From NCBI GenBank assembly GCA_946480465.1, contig CAMLJY010000012.1:59144-123143 (forward strand): a DNA stretch of 64,000 nucleotides, written 5' to 3'. The position numbers and the translations under genes are program-made. Below, piece after piece: positions 30,534 to 42,039 of the stretch. This DNA is from an uncultured Burkholderiales bacterium. Lineage in GTDB: Bacteria > Pseudomonadota > Gammaproteobacteria > Burkholderiales > Burkholderiaceae. Below the pieces are notes generated by a model. That model saw nothing but the letters and a program-made list of their open reading frames with translations. It did not search any database and had not been told where the DNA came from. The first letter of the stretch is position 1, and every line of letters begins with the position of its first letter.

Positions 30534-31609
30534 CGGCCGGCCCTCTTCACCAAGGCGTCGAGTTCATCGGCCACGCGTGCCGCCGCCTGCGGCCTGGCCA
30601 ATGCACGCGCCGATTCGGCCATGCGCAGCAATTGCGCCCGGTCCAGCGATTGCAACCGCCCGGCCAGGGCCTGCGGCGTCAGTTGCGCCTGCGGCTGGTG
30701 GATGGCCGCGCCGTGAGCCGCCATGTGCTCGGCGTTGTCTCGCTGGTGCGAGGTGGTGCTGACGATCAGCGGCACCAGGATGCTGGGCACGCCGGCGGCG
30801 CACAGCTCGCTGACCGTGACCGCGCCGGCGCGGCAGACGATCAGGTCGCAGGCGGCCAGGCGCGCGGCCATGTCGTCGATGAAGGGGACGACCTCGGCCG
30901 CGACGCCGGCGGCGGCATAGGCCGCCACCACGCTCTCGTGGTTCGCGGTGCCGGTCTGGTGCGTGACCTGCGGCCGCACGTCCGCGGGCATCAGCGCCAG
31001 CGCGGCGGGCAGCGTCTCGTTCAGCACCTTGGCGCCCAGGCTGCCGCCGACGACCAGCAGCCGCAGCGGACCGCTGCGGCCCGCATAACGGTCACCCGGA
31101 GCAGCCATGCTTTCGATCTCGGTGCGCACCGGGTTGCCGGTGACGAGGCCGTTCTTCACCTTCGCGGCCGGCCCGTCGAAGCCGAAGGCCACCCGGTCGG
31201 CCACCGGCAGCAGCGACTTGTTCGACAGCAGCAGCGCGGCGTCGGCATTCACCAGCATCAGCGGCTTGCTGAGCAGCGAGGCCATCAGCCCGCCGGGGAA
31301 ACAGACGTAGCCGCCCATGCCCAGCACCGCATCGGCGCGGCGCCGGCGCAGCAGGCCGAAGCAGTCCCAGAAGGCCTTCAAGAGGCGCAGGCCACCGGTC
31401 ATCGTGTGCAGCAGGCCCTTGCCGCGCAGGCCGGAGAACGCGATGGTGTCCAGCGGGATCCGCGCCGGCGGAACCAGGCGGTTTTCCATGCCGGTGCGGG
31501 TGCCCAGCCAGCTGACGGTCCAGCCGCGCTGCTGCACCTCGCGCGCGACCGCGAGGCCGGGAATGATGTGGCCACCGGTACCGGCCGCCATGATGACGAG
31601 ATGGGGCAT
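30530..31609 (-). CDS. murG: UDP-GlcNAc transferase MurG
   Basis: A 359-residue GT-B glycosyltransferase making lipid II from lipid I. The N-terminal loop is [16 protein letters not shown], then [14 protein letters not shown]. The C-terminal donor site is [20 protein letters not shown]. The start is ATG at 31609, overlapping the ftsW stop as TGATG; a GTG one codon upstream is possible. Confidence 0.96.
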
Positions 31610-32874
31610 CACGCTCGCCCCCCGCGCATCAGCTGTCTGTTCTCAATGTCGACTCTCACCACAATCGCAAGCGCAATCAGGTTCATCAGGATCGCCGAGC
31701 CGCCATAGCTCATCAGCGGCAAGGTCAGCCCCTTGGTGGGCAGCGCGCCGAGGTTCACGCCCAGGTTGATCAGCGCCTGGCCACCGAACCACACGCCGAT
31801 GCCCTGCACCATCAGGCCGGCGAACACGCGGTCCAGCAGCACGGCCTGGCGGCCGATGACGAAGATGCGGCGCGTCAGCCAGAAGAAGGCGACGATGACC
31901 AGCGCCACGCCGATGAAGCCGAGTTCCTCGCCGACCACGGCCATCAGGAAATCGGTGTGCGCCTCGGGCAGGTAGTGCAGCTTCTCGACGCTGCCGCCCA
32001 GGCCCTGGCCGGTCAGCTCGCCGCGGCCGAAGGCGATCAGCGAATGCGTGAGCTGGTAGCCCTTGCCCTGCGAATAGGCCGGGTCCCACGGGTTCAGGAA
32101 GGCGAAGATGCGTTCGCGCCGCCAGGGGCTGGAGGCGATCATCAGCGCGAAGGCGCCCATCAGCACCGCGAAGCTCAGGAAGAACATGCGGCCGTTGACG
32201 CCGCCGAGGAACAGGATGCCCAGCGCCATCGCGGCGATGACGACGAAGGCGCCCATGTCGGGCTCGGCCAGCAGCAGCACGCCGATCACCGCCAGCGCCA
32301 CCGCCATCGGCCACATGGCCTGGAAGAAGCGCTCCTTCACTTCCATCTTGCGCACCATGTAGCTGGCCGCGTACATCGCCATCGCCAGCTTGGCGAGTTC
32401 GCTGGGCTGGAAGCTCATGATGCCCAGCGGAATCCAGCGCCGCGCACCGTTCACGCCCTTGCCCACGTGCGGCAGCAGCACCACCGCCAGCAGCAGCAGC
32501 GCGATGACGAAGAGCCACGGCGCGCGCTTCTCCCACACGCTGACCGGCACCTGCACCGCCGCCAGCGCCGCGACCAGCGCAATGGCGATGAAGAGCGCAT
32601 GCCGGCTCAGGAAATAGGTGGGCGAGTAGCGCGAGAACTTGGGGTTGTCCGGCAGCGCGACGCTGGCCGAATAGACCATCACCAGGCCCAGCGCCAGGAG
32701 GCCCGCGACCAGCAGCACCAGGGTCTGGTCGAAGTTGGCGATGCGCGGCGGCTGGCCCGCCACCGCGGCGCCGGACCAGTCGCGGATCGGCACGTCGCCG
32801 TCGCGCGCGCCCCTGGCCGCGCCAAAGCGGCGGCGCAGCGCGTCGAAGCCGAACATCGCAGCGACCCGGCTCAC
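31609..32874 (-). CDS. ftsW: SEDS peptidoglycan glycosyltransferase FtsW
   Basis: A 421-residue protein with ten membrane helices that polymerises septal glycan with FtsI. SEDS signatures are seen: [24 protein letters not shown], the AEPDMGAF loop with catalytic Asp, [17 protein letters not shown] and [11 protein letters not shown] favour the GTG at 32874, which overlaps the murD stop (GTGA) and has GGGGAG upstream. The ATG at 32856 is the alternative. Confidence 0.95.
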   Translation of the reverse strand: MSRVAAMFGFDALRRRFGAARGARDGDVPIRDWSGAAVAGQPPRIANFDQTLVLLVAGLLALGLVMVYSASVALPDNPKFSRYSPTYFLSRHALFIAIALVAALAAVQVPVSVWEKRAPWLFVIALLLLAVVLLPHVGKGVNGARRWIPLGIMSFQPSELAKLAMAMYAASYMVRKMEVKERFFQAMWPMAVALAVIGVLLLAEPDMGAFVVIAAMALGILFLGGVNGRMFFLSFAVLMGAFALMIASSPWRRERIFAFLNPWDPAYSQGKGYQLTHSLIAFGRGELTGQGLGGSVEKLHYLPEAHTDFLMAVVGEELGFIGVALVIVAFFWLTRRIFVIGRQAVLLDRVFAGLMVQGIGVWFGGQALINLGVNLGALPTKGLTLPLMSYGGSAILMNLIALAIVVRVDIENRQLMRGGRA

Positions 32875-34739
32875 ATCGCATCTCCCCGTTCCGCCGCCAG
32901 TTCGCGCACCGCGGCGACGAAGACCTCGGCGCGGTGGGCGTAGTTGCGGAACATGTCCAGGCTGGCGCAGGCCGGGCTCAGCAGCACCGCGTCGCCTTCG
33001 TGCGCCTGCTCGAAGCACCAGGTGACCGCCGCTTCCAGCGAGTCCAGGCGCTGCATCGGCACGCCGGTGTCGGCGAGCGCGGCTTCGATCGCGCCGGCAT
33101 CGCGGCCGATCAGCGCCACGGCACGGGCCTGACGGGCAATCGGAGCGGCCAGCGGCGTGAAGTCCTGGCCCTTGCCGTCGCCGCCCAGGATGACGACCAG
33201 CTTGGCAGGATGCTTGTCGGCGCCCAGGCCGTCCAGCGCCGCGACGGTGGCGCCCACGTTGGTGCCCTTGCTGTCGTCGTAGGCCTCGACGCCGTCCACC
33301 GTGCCGACCAGCTCGACCCGGTGCGGCTCGCCGCGGTATTCGCGCAGGCCGTGCAGCATCGGGGCCAGCGGGCAGCCGATGGCGGTGGCCAGCGCCAGCG
33401 CCGCCAGCGCATTCGACGCGTTGTGGCGGCCGCGCACGCGCAAGGCGTCGGCCGGCATCAGGCGCTGCAGGTGGATCTCTTCCTCTTCGCCCTTGCGCCG
33501 CTTGATGGTTTCATCCGCCTCCATCGCGCGCACCAGCCAGGCCATGCCGTTCTCGACCACCAGGCCGAAATCTCCCGGGCGCTGCGGCGCATCGAGGCCG
33601 AAGCGCATCACCTTGCGGTGGATGGCCTTCGCCGGCCGGCCGCGCGCGCCTTTGATCACCTGCGGCGCGGGGATCATGGCTTCCACCGCCACGTCGTCGC
33701 GGTTGATCACCAGCACGGTCTTCGGATCGGACGTGGTGCCGAAGATGCGGGCCTTGGCCGCGGCGTAGGCAGGCATCGTGCCGTGCCAGTCCAGGTGGTC
33801 CTGCGTCACGTTCAGCACGGTGGCGGCGCTGGGCTCGAAGCCCTGCACGCCATCGAGCTGGAAGCTGGACAGCTCCAGCACCCAGACCTCGGGCAGGTGC
33901 TCGAACACCGGCGCGGCAGGCGGCGGCGGCGCCAGCTGCAGCGGGGCTTCGTCGTCGGCCGGGGCGGGGGCTTCGGCTGCTTCCGCGGGATCGGCGGGAT
34001 CGGCGGGCTCGCTGGCTTCGGCGGCGTCGCCAGCCTCCGCGGCAGCGCCGGCAGCCTCGGGCCGGGGAGGCTCCTCGGGCTCCTGCGGCTCGGTGGGCTG
34101 GGGCGCATCCGTCGGCACGGGTTCGGGCGCCGGCGCCGGCGCGTCGCCGCCCTGCTCGGCCTGCTCCGCCGGATCGGCCTCGGCCGGCGCGGGCGGTGCC
34201 GCGTCCGGCTCGGTGGGCGGCGCCGGCTCCAGGTCGAGCGCCGCAGCCAGCGTGTCCAGCATGGTCGGGCCGATGTTGCCGGCCATCGCCACCCGCCTGC
34301 CGGTGCGCTCGACCAGCAGCGCGGTCATCGACGTGGTGGTGGTCTTGCCGTTGGTGCCGGTGATGGCCAGCACCTTGGGCGCATAGCCGCGCTCGGCCTT
34401 CAGGTCGGCCAGCGCGCGGGCGAACAGGTCCAGCTCGCCGCTGATGGCGATGCCGGTCTGCCGCGCCTCACCCAACAGCGAAACGACGCGGCCATCGGCA
34501 GGCGCCAGGCCGGGGCTTTTGAGCACCAGCTTCACGCCAGCCAGGTGCTCGGCACCGAGCGCGCCGCTGAAGAATCGCGCGGCCGGCAATTCCGCCCGCA
34601 GCGTGGCGAGTTGCGGCGGCGCCTCGCGGGAATCCCAGACGGTGACGCCCGCGCCGTGGCGCGCGCACCAGCGCGCCATCGCGAGCCCGGACTCCCCGAG
34701 CCCGAGCACCAGCACCGGCAGGTCCTTCAAGTGCTTCAT
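32871..34739 (-). CDS. murD: UDP-N-acetylmuramoylalanine--D-glutamate ligase MurD with large insertion
   Basis: A 622-residue protein, against about 440-500 for the family. The N-terminus has [16 protein letters not shown], the ATP loop is [17 protein letters not shown] (about residues 126-142), and the catalytic domain resumes at [16 protein letters not shown] and [12 protein letters not shown]. Residues about 170-279 (33903-34232) are an acidic Pro/Ala/Glu-rich, low-complexity insertion. It is flanked by conserved MurD sequence and kept in frame. A shorter extra loop ([12 protein letters not shown]) also occurs later. It overlaps mraY by 4 bp. The catalytic residues I can see are intact, so it is probably functional with a disordered loop. 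Confidence 0.95.
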   Translation of the reverse strand: MKHLKDLPVLVLGLGESGLAMARWCARHGAGVTVWDSREAPPQLATLRAELPAARFFSGALGAEHLAGVKLVLKSPGLAPADGRVVSLLGEARQTGIAISGELDLFARALADLKAERGYAPKVLAITGTNGKTTTTSMTALLVERTGRRVAMAGNIGPTMLDTLAAALDLEPAPPTEPDAAPPAPAEADPAEQAEQGGDAPAPAPEPVPTDAPQPTEPQEPEEPPRPEAAGAAAEAGDAAEASEPADPADPAEAAEAPAPADDEAPLQLAPPPPAAPVFEHLPEVWVLELSSFQLDGVQGFEPSAATVLNVTQDHLDWHGTMPAYAAAKARIFGTTSDPKTVLVINRDDVAVEAMIPAPQVIKGARGRPAKAIHRKVMRFGLDAPQRPGDFGLVVENGMAWLVRAMEADETIKRRKGEEEEIHLQRLMPADALRVRGRHNASNALAALALATAIGCPLAPMLHGLREYRGEPHRVELVGTVDGVEAYDDSKGTNVGATVAALDGLGADKHPAKLVVILGGDGKGQDFTPLAAPIARQARAVALIGRDAGAIEAALADTGVPMQRLDSLEAAVTWCFEQAHEGDAVLLSPACASLDMFRNYAHRAEVFVAAVRELAAERGDAM

Positions 34740-35914
34740 CGGAGTTTCAGGCTCGCCAGGCCCACCAGGCACAACAGCATCGTGATGATCCAGAACCGGA
34801 TCACCACCTGCGTCTCGGTCCAGCCCGACTTCTCGAAGTGGTGGTGCAGCGGCGCCATCTTGAAGATGCGGCGGCCGGTGCCGGTCTTCTTCTTCGTGTA
34901 CTTGAACCAGCTGACCTGCAGCATCACCGACAGCACCTCGACCACGAAGACGAAGCCCATGATCCCGAGCACGATCTCCTGGCGCGTGATGACCGCGATC
35001 GTGCCGAGCGCGCCGCCCAGCGCCAGCGCGCCGACGTCGCCCATGAACACCTGGGCCGGGTGCGCGTTGAACCACAGGAAGGCCAGGCCGGCGCCGGCCA
35101 TCGCGCCGCAGAAGATCAGCAGCTCGCCCGCGCCGGGGATGTACGGGAACAGCAGGTACTTGCTGTAGTTCGCGTTGCCGACGATGTACGCGAAGATGCC
35201 CAGTGCCGAGCCGACCAGCACCACCGGCATGATGGCCAGGCCGTCCAGCCCGTCGGTGAAGTTCACCGCATTGCTGGCACCGACGATCACAAAGTAAGTT
35301 AGCGCGATGAAGCCGAAGACGCCGAGCGGATAGCTCACCGTCTTGAAGAAGGGCAGCATCAGGTCGGCCTTGGGCGGCAGCTCGTTCGAGAAGCCGCTTT
35401 GCACCCAGCGGATGAAGAGTTCCAGCACGCGCAGGTTGGTCGTCTCGGACACGCTGAAGGCCAGGTAGACCGAGGCCACCAGGCCGATCAGCGATTGCCA
35501 GAAGAACTTCTCCTTCGAGCTCATGCCCTCGGGGTTCTTCTGCACCACCTTGCGCCAGTCGTCCATCCAGCCCACCGCGCCGAAGCCGAAGGTGACCAGC
35601 ATCACCACCCACACGAAGCGGTTCGACCAGTCGAACCACAGCAGGGTGGCCACGCCGATGCCGATCAGGATCAGCACGCCGCCCATCGTCGGCGTGCCGC
35701 CCTTCTTGATGTGCGACTCGACACCATAGGCGCGGATCGGCTGGCCGATCTTCAGCTCGGTGAGCTTGCGGATCACCCAGGGTCCGAAGGACAGGCCGAT
35801 CAGCAGCGCGGTCATCGCCGACATCACCGCGCGGAAGGTCAGGTACTGGAAGACGCGCAGGAAACCCCAGTCGGGGTTCATGTTCAGCAGCCACTGCGAC
35901 AGCGTGAGCAGCAT
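34736..35914 (-). CDS. mraY: Phospho-MurNAc-pentapeptide transferase MraY
   Basis: A 392-residue membrane enzyme with about ten helices that makes lipid I. Signatures are [27 protein letters not shown] (Asp pair), [10 protein letters not shown], the [12 protein letters not shown] loop and [12 protein letters not shown]. The start is ATG at 35914, two bases after the murF stop. The upstream frame is a shadow of murF. Confidence 0.97.
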   Translation of the reverse strand: MLLTLSQWLLNMNPDWGFLRVFQYLTFRAVMSAMTALLIGLSFGPWVIRKLTELKIGQPIRAYGVESHIKKGGTPTMGGVLILIGIGVATLLWFDWSNRFVWVVMLVTFGFGAVGWMDDWRKVVQKNPEGMSSKEKFFWQSLIGLVASVYLAFSVSETTNLRVLELFIRWVQSGFSNELPPKADLMLPFFKTVSYPLGVFGFIALTYFVIVGASNAVNFTDGLDGLAIMPVVLVGSALGIFAYIVGNANYSKYLLFPYIPGAGELLIFCGAMAGAGLAFLWFNAHPAQVFMGDVGALALGGALGTIAVITRQEIVLGIMGFVFVVEVLSVMLQVSWFKYTKKKTGTGRRIFKMAPLHHHFEKSGWTETQVVIRFWIITMLLCLVGLASLKLR

Positions 35915-35915
35915 G

Positions 35916-37325
35916 TCAGTGACCTCCTCGTGCGGCCGATGCGGCGGCCTGCGCGGCGGACTCGGCCTGCAGCGCCTGCACCACGCGCTCCATCGCCATG
36001 AAGCGCGAGCCCTTGACCAGCACCGCGCCGGCGTCAGCCGGGCCCTGGTGCAGCGAAGCGAGCAGCGCCTCCACGCTGTCGAAGTGGCGCGCCCGCGGGC
36101 CGTAGGCGGAAGCGGCATGCGCCATCAGCGTGCCGGCGCACCAGAAATCCAGGATGCCCTGCTCGCGCGCGAAGGCACCGACCTCGGCATGGAAGGCCGG
36201 GCCCTGGTCGCCCACCTCGCCCATGTCGCCCAGCAGCAGCCAGTGCGGCCCGGGCAGCGAGGCCAGCATCGCGATCGCTGCCCGCACCGAATCGGGATTG
36301 GCGTTGTAGCTGTCGTTGACCAGCGTCACCGTGCGTCCCGCGCGCTGGAGGCGGCTGACCTGCGAACGGCCCGACACCGGCCGGAAAGCCTCCAGGCCCT
36401 GCATCACCGCCGCCAGCGGCACGCCGGCGGCCAGCGCCGCCGCCGTGGCGGCGAGCGCATTGCGCACGTTGTGCTGGCCGGCGGCGTGAAGCAGGAACTC
36501 GGCGCGGCCGGCGGGCGTCGCCACCCGCAACACCCAGTGGTCGTCGACCCAGATCGCCTCGTCGCTGACGTCGGCCGGGCCGCTCAAGCCGAAGGTCAGC
36601 ACCGGGCGCGTGCCGGCCTGCTCGCGCCAGACGCCGGCCTGCTCGTCGTCGGCCGGGAACACGGCCACGCCATTCGGCGGCAAGGCCTCGATCACGCCGC
36701 CGTTCTCGCGCGCCACCGCTTCCACGCTCTGCATGAACTCCTGGTGCTCGCGCTGCGCGTTGTTGACGATGGCAACGGTGGCCTGCGCAATGCCGGCCAG
36801 CACCGCGATCTCGCCCGGGTGGTTCATGCCCAGCTCGACCACGCCCACCGCATGCTCGGGCTTCAGGCGCAGCAGCGTCAGCGGCACGCCGATGTGGTTG
36901 TTGAGGTTGCCGGTGGTGGCGAAGGCGGCTTCGCCGCGCCAGGCGCGCAGGATGCTCGCGATCATCTGCGTCACCGTGGTCTTGCCGTTGCTGCCGGCCA
37001 CGGCGATCAGCGGCAGGCTGAACTTGGCGCGCCAGCCGGCGGCCAGCTGCTGCAGCGCGGCCAGCGCGTCGGGCACCAGCAGCCCGGGCAGGCCGGCCTC
37101 GGCGATGCCGCGTTCGGCGATGGCCGCCGCGGCGCCGGCCGCCTTGGCCTGCGGCAGGAAATCGTGCGCGTCGAAGCGCTCGCCCTTCAGCGCGACGAAC
37201 AGGTCACCGGCGCGCAGCGAGCGGGTGTCGCTGTGCACGCGCTCGATGGCGGTCGCGGGATCGCCGACCAGCGTCGATCCGGGGATCAACGCGTGTGCTT
37301 CGGCAAGCGTCGTCATCGCAGTCAT
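35916..37325 (-). CDS. murF: UDP-MurNAc-tripeptide--D-Ala-D-Ala ligase MurF
   Basis: A 469-residue Mur ligase completing the pentapeptide. The ATP loop is [18 protein letters not shown], with [26 protein letters not shown] and [14 protein letters not shown] as family blocks. It overlaps the murE stop by 4 bp at its start (ATG at 37325, or a later ATG at 37316). Confidence 0.97.
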   Translation of the reverse strand: MTAMTTLAEAHALIPGSTLVGDPATAIERVHSDTRSLRAGDLFVALKGERFDAHDFLPQAKAAGAAAAIAERGIAEAGLPGLLVPDALAALQQLAAGWRAKFSLPLIAVAGSNGKTTVTQMIASILRAWRGEAAFATTGNLNNHIGVPLTLLRLKPEHAVGVVELGMNHPGEIAVLAGIAQATVAIVNNAQREHQEFMQSVEAVARENGGVIEALPPNGVAVFPADDEQAGVWREQAGTRPVLTFGLSGPADVSDEAIWVDDHWVLRVATPAGRAEFLLHAAGQHNVRNALAATAAALAAGVPLAAVMQGLEAFRPVSGRSQVSRLQRAGRTVTLVNDSYNANPDSVRAAIAMLASLPGPHWLLLGDMGEVGDQGPAFHAEVGAFAREQGILDFWCAGTLMAHAASAYGPRARHFDSVEALLASLHQGPADAGAVLVKGSRFMAMERVVQALQAESAAQAAASAARGGH

Positions 37326-38899
37326 GCCTGCCCCTCGTCGGACGGGTACGTCGGCCGGCCTTGCAGGCCGCCTGCCTTGCCCCGCTGCTGCAAGGCTTCC
37401 GCAGCAACCTGCGCGTCCAAAAACGGGTGCTTCACGCCCGCGATCTCCTGGTAGTCCTCATGCCCCTTGCCCGCGACCAGCACCACGTCGCACGCATCGG
37501 CGTTCTTCACCGCGTGGCCGATGGCGGCACGGCGGTCCTCGATCACGTCCACCCCGTCGCGGACGTCGATGCCGGCGAGGATCTGCGCCAGGATCTGCGC
37601 CGGGTCCTCGTGGCGCGGGTTGTCGCTGGTGACGACCACGTGGTCGGCCAGGCGCCTGGCGATGCCACCCATCAGCGGGCGCTTGGTTGCGTCGCGGTTG
37701 CCGCCGCAGCCGAACACGCACCACAGCTTGCCGCCGCGGGCCTGGGCCAGCGGGCGCAGCGCGGCCACGGCCTTGTCCAGCGCATCGGGGGTGTGGGCGT
37801 AGTCGACGACCACCTCGGGCTGGCCGGCGGTGTCCGCCGTCACGCGCTGCATGCGCCCGGGCACCGGCGTCAGGTCCGGCACGCAGCCGGCGGCATCGGC
37901 CAGCGGCACGCCCAGCGCGCGCAGGGCGCCGATCACGCCGACCAGGTTGCTGGCGTTGTAGTCGCCGATCAACGTGCTGCGCACGGCCACGGTGTCGCTG
38001 CCTTCGGCCAGTTCGAAGGCCAGGCCACCATCCTCATAACGCAGGTTCTGCGCGGCCAGGCGTGCCGGGCCGTTCACCGAGCAGGCCCACACCTCCAGCG
38101 CGCCGCCGGCCAGTTCGGCCGCCAGCGCGGCGCCTTTCTCGTCGTCGACGTTGATCACCGCCGCCTGCAGGCCGGGCCAGTCGAACAGGCCCCGCTTGAC
38201 GGCCCAGTAGGCGTTCATGTCGCCGTGGTAGTCCAGGTGGTCGCGGGTGAAGTTGGTGAACTGCGCGACGCGGATGCGCGTACCGGCCAGTCGGTGCTCG
38301 GCCAGGCCGATCGACGAGGCCTCGATCGCGCAGGCGGCGAAGCGGTCATCGGCCATGCGGCGGAAACCCTGCTGCAGCAGCACCGGGTCGGGCGTGGTCA
38401 GCCCGGTGAACTTCACCGACCCCGCCGATCCGCGCAGCGGCGGCTCGCCCAGCCCCAGCGTGCCCACCACGCCGCAGCGCCTGCCCAGCAGGGACAGCGC
38501 CTGCGCGGTCCACCACGCGGTGGAACTCTTGCCGTTGGTGCCGGTCACGGCCACCACGTCCAGCTGCTGCGACGGCTCGCCGTAGAACTGCGCCGCGATC
38601 GCGCCGGTGGCCGCCTTCAGCGAAGGCAGCGTGCCGATGCGGGCATTGCCGTGGATGAAGCCGGGGTGGCCGTCGGCGTCGAAGCCGAAGGCCTCGATGC
38701 CCTGGTCTTCCACCAGCACCGTGGAGGCACCCGCATCCAGCGCGGCGCGCGCGTACTGGCGGCCGTCGGTGGCATAGCCGGGCCAGGCGATGAAGGCATC
38801 GCCGGGCTGCACCTGGCGGCTGTCGGTGCGCAGGGTGCCGGTCACCCACTCGCTGAGCCAGCGGGCGGCGGCGCCGGGGGATTTCAGCTTCGTCAACAT
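37322..38899 (-). CDS. murE: UDP-MurNAc-L-Ala-D-Glu--meso-DAP ligase MurE
   Basis: A 525-residue Mur ligase. The ATP loop is VTGTNGKSSTAWWTAQAL, the carbamylated-Lys region follows HLDYHGDMNAYWAVK, and the specificity motif DNPRHEDP indicates meso-diaminopimelate as substrate. I chose the ATG at 38899, 14 bp after the ftsI stop; the frame upstream overlaps ftsI and is not coding. Confidence 0.97.
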   Translation of the reverse strand: MLTKLKSPGAAARWLSEWVTGTLRTDSRQVQPGDAFIAWPGYATDGRQYARAALDAGASTVLVEDQGIEAFGFDADGHPGFIHGNARIGTLPSLKAATGAIAAQFYGEPSQQLDVVAVTGTNGKSSTAWWTAQALSLLGRRCGVVGTLGLGEPPLRGSAGSVKFTGLTTPDPVLLQQGFRRMADDRFAACAIEASSIGLAEHRLAGTRIRVAQFTNFTRDHLDYHGDMNAYWAVKRGLFDWPGLQAAVINVDDEKGAALAAELAGGALEVWACSVNGPARLAAQNLRYEDGGLAFELAEGSDTVAVRSTLIGDYNASNLVGVIGALRALGVPLADAAGCVPDLTPVPGRMQRVTADTAGQPEVVVDYAHTPDALDKAVAALRPLAQARGGKLWCVFGCGGNRDATKRPLMGGIARRLADHVVVTSDNPRHEDPAQILAQILAGIDVRDGVDVIEDRRAAIGHAVKNADACDVVLVAGKGHEDYQEIAGVKHPFLDAQVAAEALQQRGKAGGLQGRPTYPSDEGQA

Positions 38900-38913
38900 G
38901 TCGTACTGCCTGT

Positions 38914-40689
38914 TCAGAAGCTCTCTTGGACCTGCGGCAGCGCCTTCGCGACCACCTGGGGTTTCACGTCCAGGTCGGGCGGTACGCCCAGCATGCGCAG
39001 CGTCTGCTGCACCACCTGGCTGAACACCGGCGCGGCGACCGAGCCGCCGTAGTAAACCCCGTTGCTCGGCTCGTCCACCATCACCGCCACGATGATCCGG
39101 GGCTTGTCGATGGGCGCCATGCCGACGAACCACGAGCGGTACTTGTTCGACGCATAGCCCTTGCCCTCCTGCTTGTGGGCCGTGCCGCTCTTGCCGCCCA
39201 CCGAGTAGCCGATGGTCTGCGCCAGCGGCCCCGTGCCGCCGGGGCCGGCGGCCATCTGCAGCATCTTGCGCACCTCGCGCGCGGTCTCGGGCGACATCAC
39301 CCGCAGCCCGGGCGCGCGCTGCTCCTGGCGCAGCATGCTGACGGGGATCACCTCGCCATCATTCGCGAACGCGGTGTAGGCGCGCGCCATCTGCAGCAGC
39401 GAGGCCGACAGGCCGTAGCCATAGGACATCGTGGCCTGCTCGATCGGCCGCCAGCTCTTGTAGGGGCGCAGCCGGCCGGTGACGGCGCCAGGGAAATTGA
39501 TCTGCGGCTTCTGGCCGTAGCCGACGTTGCTGAACAGCTCCCACATCTCGCGCGGCTGCATCTGCATGGCCATGCGCACGGTGCCGATGTTGCTGGACTT
39601 CTGGATCGTCTCCTGCACGGTGAGCATGCCGTGCGGGTGCGCGTCGCGGATCGCGATGCCGCTGACCAGCAGGCTGCCAGGCGTGGTGTTCAGCGGCGTG
39701 TCCACGCGCACGCGGCCGGTTTCCAGCGCCAGTGCGGCGATGAAGGGCTTCATCGTCGAGCCGGGCTCGAAGACGTCGGTCAGCGCGCGGTTGCGCAGCT
39801 GTTCGCCCGACAGCTTCTGGCGCTGGCCGGGGTCGTAGCTGGGGTAGTTGGCCAGCGCCAGGATCTCGCCGGTCTGCACGTCCAGCACCACCACGCTGCC
39901 GGCCTTGGCCTTGTGCTCGGCCACGGCATCGCGCACGCGCTGGTAGGCGAAGAACTGCACCTTCGAATCGATGGCCAGCTGCACGTCGCGCCCGTTGGCC
40001 GGTTCCACGCCGGGACCGAAGTCTTCCACCACCCGCCCCAGGCGGTCCTTGACGACCTCGCGCGAGCCGCGGTGGCCCTGCAACTCGCGCTGGAAGGCCA
40101 GCTCGATGCCTTCCTGGCCACGGTCCTCGATGTTCGTGAAGCCCACCACGTGCGCGGCCGACTCGCCTTCCGGGTAGCGGCGCCGGTACTCCCGCGATTC
40201 GTAGAGGCCCTTGACCCCGATGGCCTTGATCTGCGTCCAGGTGTCGACGTCGACCTGGCGCTTGATCCAGGCGAAGTTCGCGCTGCCCGAGGCCAGTCGC
40301 GCGTCGAACTCCTTCGCGTCCATGCCCAGCAGCTTCAGCAGCTTGCGGCGCTGCTCGGTGGTGGCCTCGAAGTCCTTCGGGATCGCCCACACGCTGGGCG
40401 CGGGCACGCTGCTGGCCAGCAGCAGGCCGTTGCGGTCGAGGATGCGGCCGCGGCTGGCCGGCACCTCGAGCGTGTGGGCGTAGCGCTTCTCGCCCTGCTT
40501 CTGGAAAAACTCGGCATTGACGATCTGGACGTAGGCGGCACGGCCGAGCAGCCCGGCAAAGCTCAGGCCCACCAGCGCGACGATGAAGCGGCTGCGCCAG
40601 TTGGGGGTCTTCGAGGCGAGCAGCGGGCTGGTGGCGTAGTTCACGCCGCGGGCGCTGCGGGCGCGCGTGGGCTGGAACAGCTTCTTCAT
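38914..40689 (-). CDS. ftsI: Penicillin-binding protein FtsI (PBP3)
   Basis: A 591-residue class B transpeptidase for septal peptidoglycan. One N-terminal membrane helix (about residues 35-55) precedes the pedestal region with RGRILDRNG. The active-site motifs are STMK in FEPGSTMKPF, SSN in KSSNIG and KSGT in GGKSGTAHK. It overlaps ftsL by 4 bp and works with FtsW. Confidence 0.97.
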   Translation of the reverse strand: MKKLFQPTRARSARGVNYATSPLLASKTPNWRSRFIVALVGLSFAGLLGRAAYVQIVNAEFFQKQGEKRYAHTLEVPASRGRILDRNGLLLASSVPAPSVWAIPKDFEATTEQRRKLLKLLGMDAKEFDARLASGSANFAWIKRQVDVDTWTQIKAIGVKGLYESREYRRRYPEGESAAHVVGFTNIEDRGQEGIELAFQRELQGHRGSREVVKDRLGRVVEDFGPGVEPANGRDVQLAIDSKVQFFAYQRVRDAVAEHKAKAGSVVVLDVQTGEILALANYPSYDPGQRQKLSGEQLRNRALTDVFEPGSTMKPFIAALALETGRVRVDTPLNTTPGSLLVSGIAIRDAHPHGMLTVQETIQKSSNIGTVRMAMQMQPREMWELFSNVGYGQKPQINFPGAVTGRLRPYKSWRPIEQATMSYGYGLSASLLQMARAYTAFANDGEVIPVSMLRQEQRAPGLRVMSPETAREVRKMLQMAAGPGGTGPLAQTIGYSVGGKSGTAHKQEGKGYASNKYRSWFVGMAPIDKPRIIVAVMVDEPSNGVYYGGSVAAPVFSQVVQQTLRMLGVPPDLDVKPQVVAKALPQVQESF

Positions 40690-41078
40690 CGGGACGCTCC
40701 GGAAGCGCCGGTCGAGGGCGTGAAGACCGCGGCGGAAGCGGCGGGCAGCGTGGTGTCGAAGCCGGCGTGGCCATCGGCGACCCGGCCCAGGGCGGCCGAG
40801 GGGCTGGCGGCGCCCGCGGGATCGGCGACGTACATCGTCACCGCCGGCGTCACGGTGCGCATCTGCAGCTTCTCGCGCGCGGTGCGCTCCACGCGCAGGC
40901 TGGTGGCCTGGGCCTGGCGCTCGGCCTCCAGGCGCTTGTATTCACCATCCAGCCGCATCGCTTCCACTTCGGCCTTGTGGATTTCGGCGAAGAGCCGCCG
41001 TGCGTCGTAGGCGCTGCGAACCAGGAACAGGCTGCTGACGATCAACACCAGCAGCAACAGGAGATTGAGCCTGGACAT
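40686..41078 (-). CDS. ftsL: Cell division protein FtsL
   Basis: A 130-residue bitopic protein. It has a short N-terminus, a membrane helix (LLLLLVLIVSSLFLV, about residues 5-20) and a coiled-coil periplasmic part (LDGEYKRLEAERQAQATSLR). The start is ATG at 41078 with AGGAG upstream, four bases after the rsmH stop. The C-terminal 40 residues are Ala/Ser/Pro-rich, longer than in E. coli. It forms a complex with FtsQ and FtsB. Confidence 0.9.
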   Translation of the reverse strand: MSRLNLLLLLVLIVSSLFLVRSAYDARRLFAEIHKAEVEAMRLDGEYKRLEAERQAQATSLRVERTAREKLQMRTVTPAVTMYVADPAGAASPSAALGRVADGHAGFDTTLPAASAAVFTPSTGASGASR

Positions 41079-41082
41079 GGCC

Positions 41083-42039
41083 TCAACTCCTGCGCGCACC
41101 GGCAGGCGCGTCGGTTCGTTCAGCCACCCGCAGGATCGCGGAGCGGGCGCGTGGATTCGCCGCCACCTCTTCCGCGCTCGGCTTGATGCGCCCCAGCGCC
41201 TTCAGCCGCATGGCCTTGGGCGGCGCGAAGGGCGCGCGCCGGTCCACCACTTCGCGGCTTTCGCGCGCGATGAAGGTCTTGACGATGCGGTCTTCGAGCG
41301 AGTGGAAGCTGATCACGGCCAGGCGTCCTTCGGGTGCCAGCAGATCGAGCGTCGCGTCTAGGGCCTGCCCGAGATCCTCGAGCTCAGCGTTGACGAGAAT
41401 CCGAAGAGCTTGAAATGTGCGCGTTGCAGGGTCCTGGCCCGGTTCGCGGGTTTTGACCGCACGAGCCACGACTTCGGAAAGCTCCCGCGTGGTTCGAACA
41501 GGACTCCCGCCTGCCCGGCGAGCAACAAGCGCCTTTGCAATCTGAACAGCAAACCGTTCTTCGCCGTATTCACGGATCACCTCTGCAATCTGCCGCTCAT
41601 CGGCGCGCGCCAGGAAGTCCGCGGCCGTCTCGCCGCGGGTCGTGTCCATGCGCATGTCCAGCGGCGCCTCGAAGCGGAAGCTGAAACCGCGCGCCGGGTT
41701 GTCGATCTGCGGCGAGCTGACGCCCAGGTCCAGCAGCACGCCGTGTACCGGCGCGATGCCCAGTGCCGCCAGCGCCTGCGGCATCGATGCGAAGCTGTCG
41801 TGCACCGGCAGCACGCGTGCATCGGCCGCGGCCAGTTCGCGCGCCACGGCGATGGCTTCGGGGTCCTTGTCGAACACCACCAGCTTCGCGGCCGGGGACA
41901 GCCGCGACAGCAGCGCGCGCGAATGGCCGCCGCGGCCGAAGGTGCCGTCGACGTACACGCCGTCCGGTCGGGTGGCGATCGCGTCGATCGCTTCGGCCAG
42001 GAGGACGGTGGTGTGCTGCCATGTGGGGTCGGGCAGCAT
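41083..42039 (-). CDS. rsmH: 16S rRNA (cytosine-1402-N4)-methyltransferase RsmH
   Basis: A 318-residue SAM methyltransferase (MraW). Blocks are [63 protein letters not shown] and [12 protein letters not shown]. The start is ATG at 42039, overlapping the mraZ stop as TGATG. Around 41400-41560 the codon use is less GC3-biased than in the rest, although the protein sequence is well conserved there. Confidence 0.96.
   Translation of the reverse strand: MLPDPTWQHTTVLLAEAIDAIATRPDGVYVDGTFGRGGHSRALLSRLSPAAKLVVFDKDPEAIAVARELAAADARVLPVHDSFASMPQALAALGIAPVHGVLLDLGVSSPQIDNPARGFSFRFEAPLDMRMDTTRGETAADFLARADERQIAEVIREYGEERFAVQIAKALVARRAGGSPVRTTRELSEVVARAVKTREPGQDPATRTFQALRILVNAELEDLGQALDATLDLLAPEGRLAVISFHSLEDRIVKTFIARESREVVDRRAPFAPPKAMRLKALGRIKPSAEEVAANPRARSAILRVAERTDAPAGARRS

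Noticed and set aside
32934..35168. Plus-strand open frame of 744 codons opposite murD and mraY
   Set aside because: It is a shadow of murD; the low-complexity insertion reads as Gly-rich in this strand. No start context.
34739..35894. N-terminal extension of murD
   Set aside because: The upstream part of the open frame is antisense-like and overlaps mraY; MurD homology starts at the ATG at 34739.
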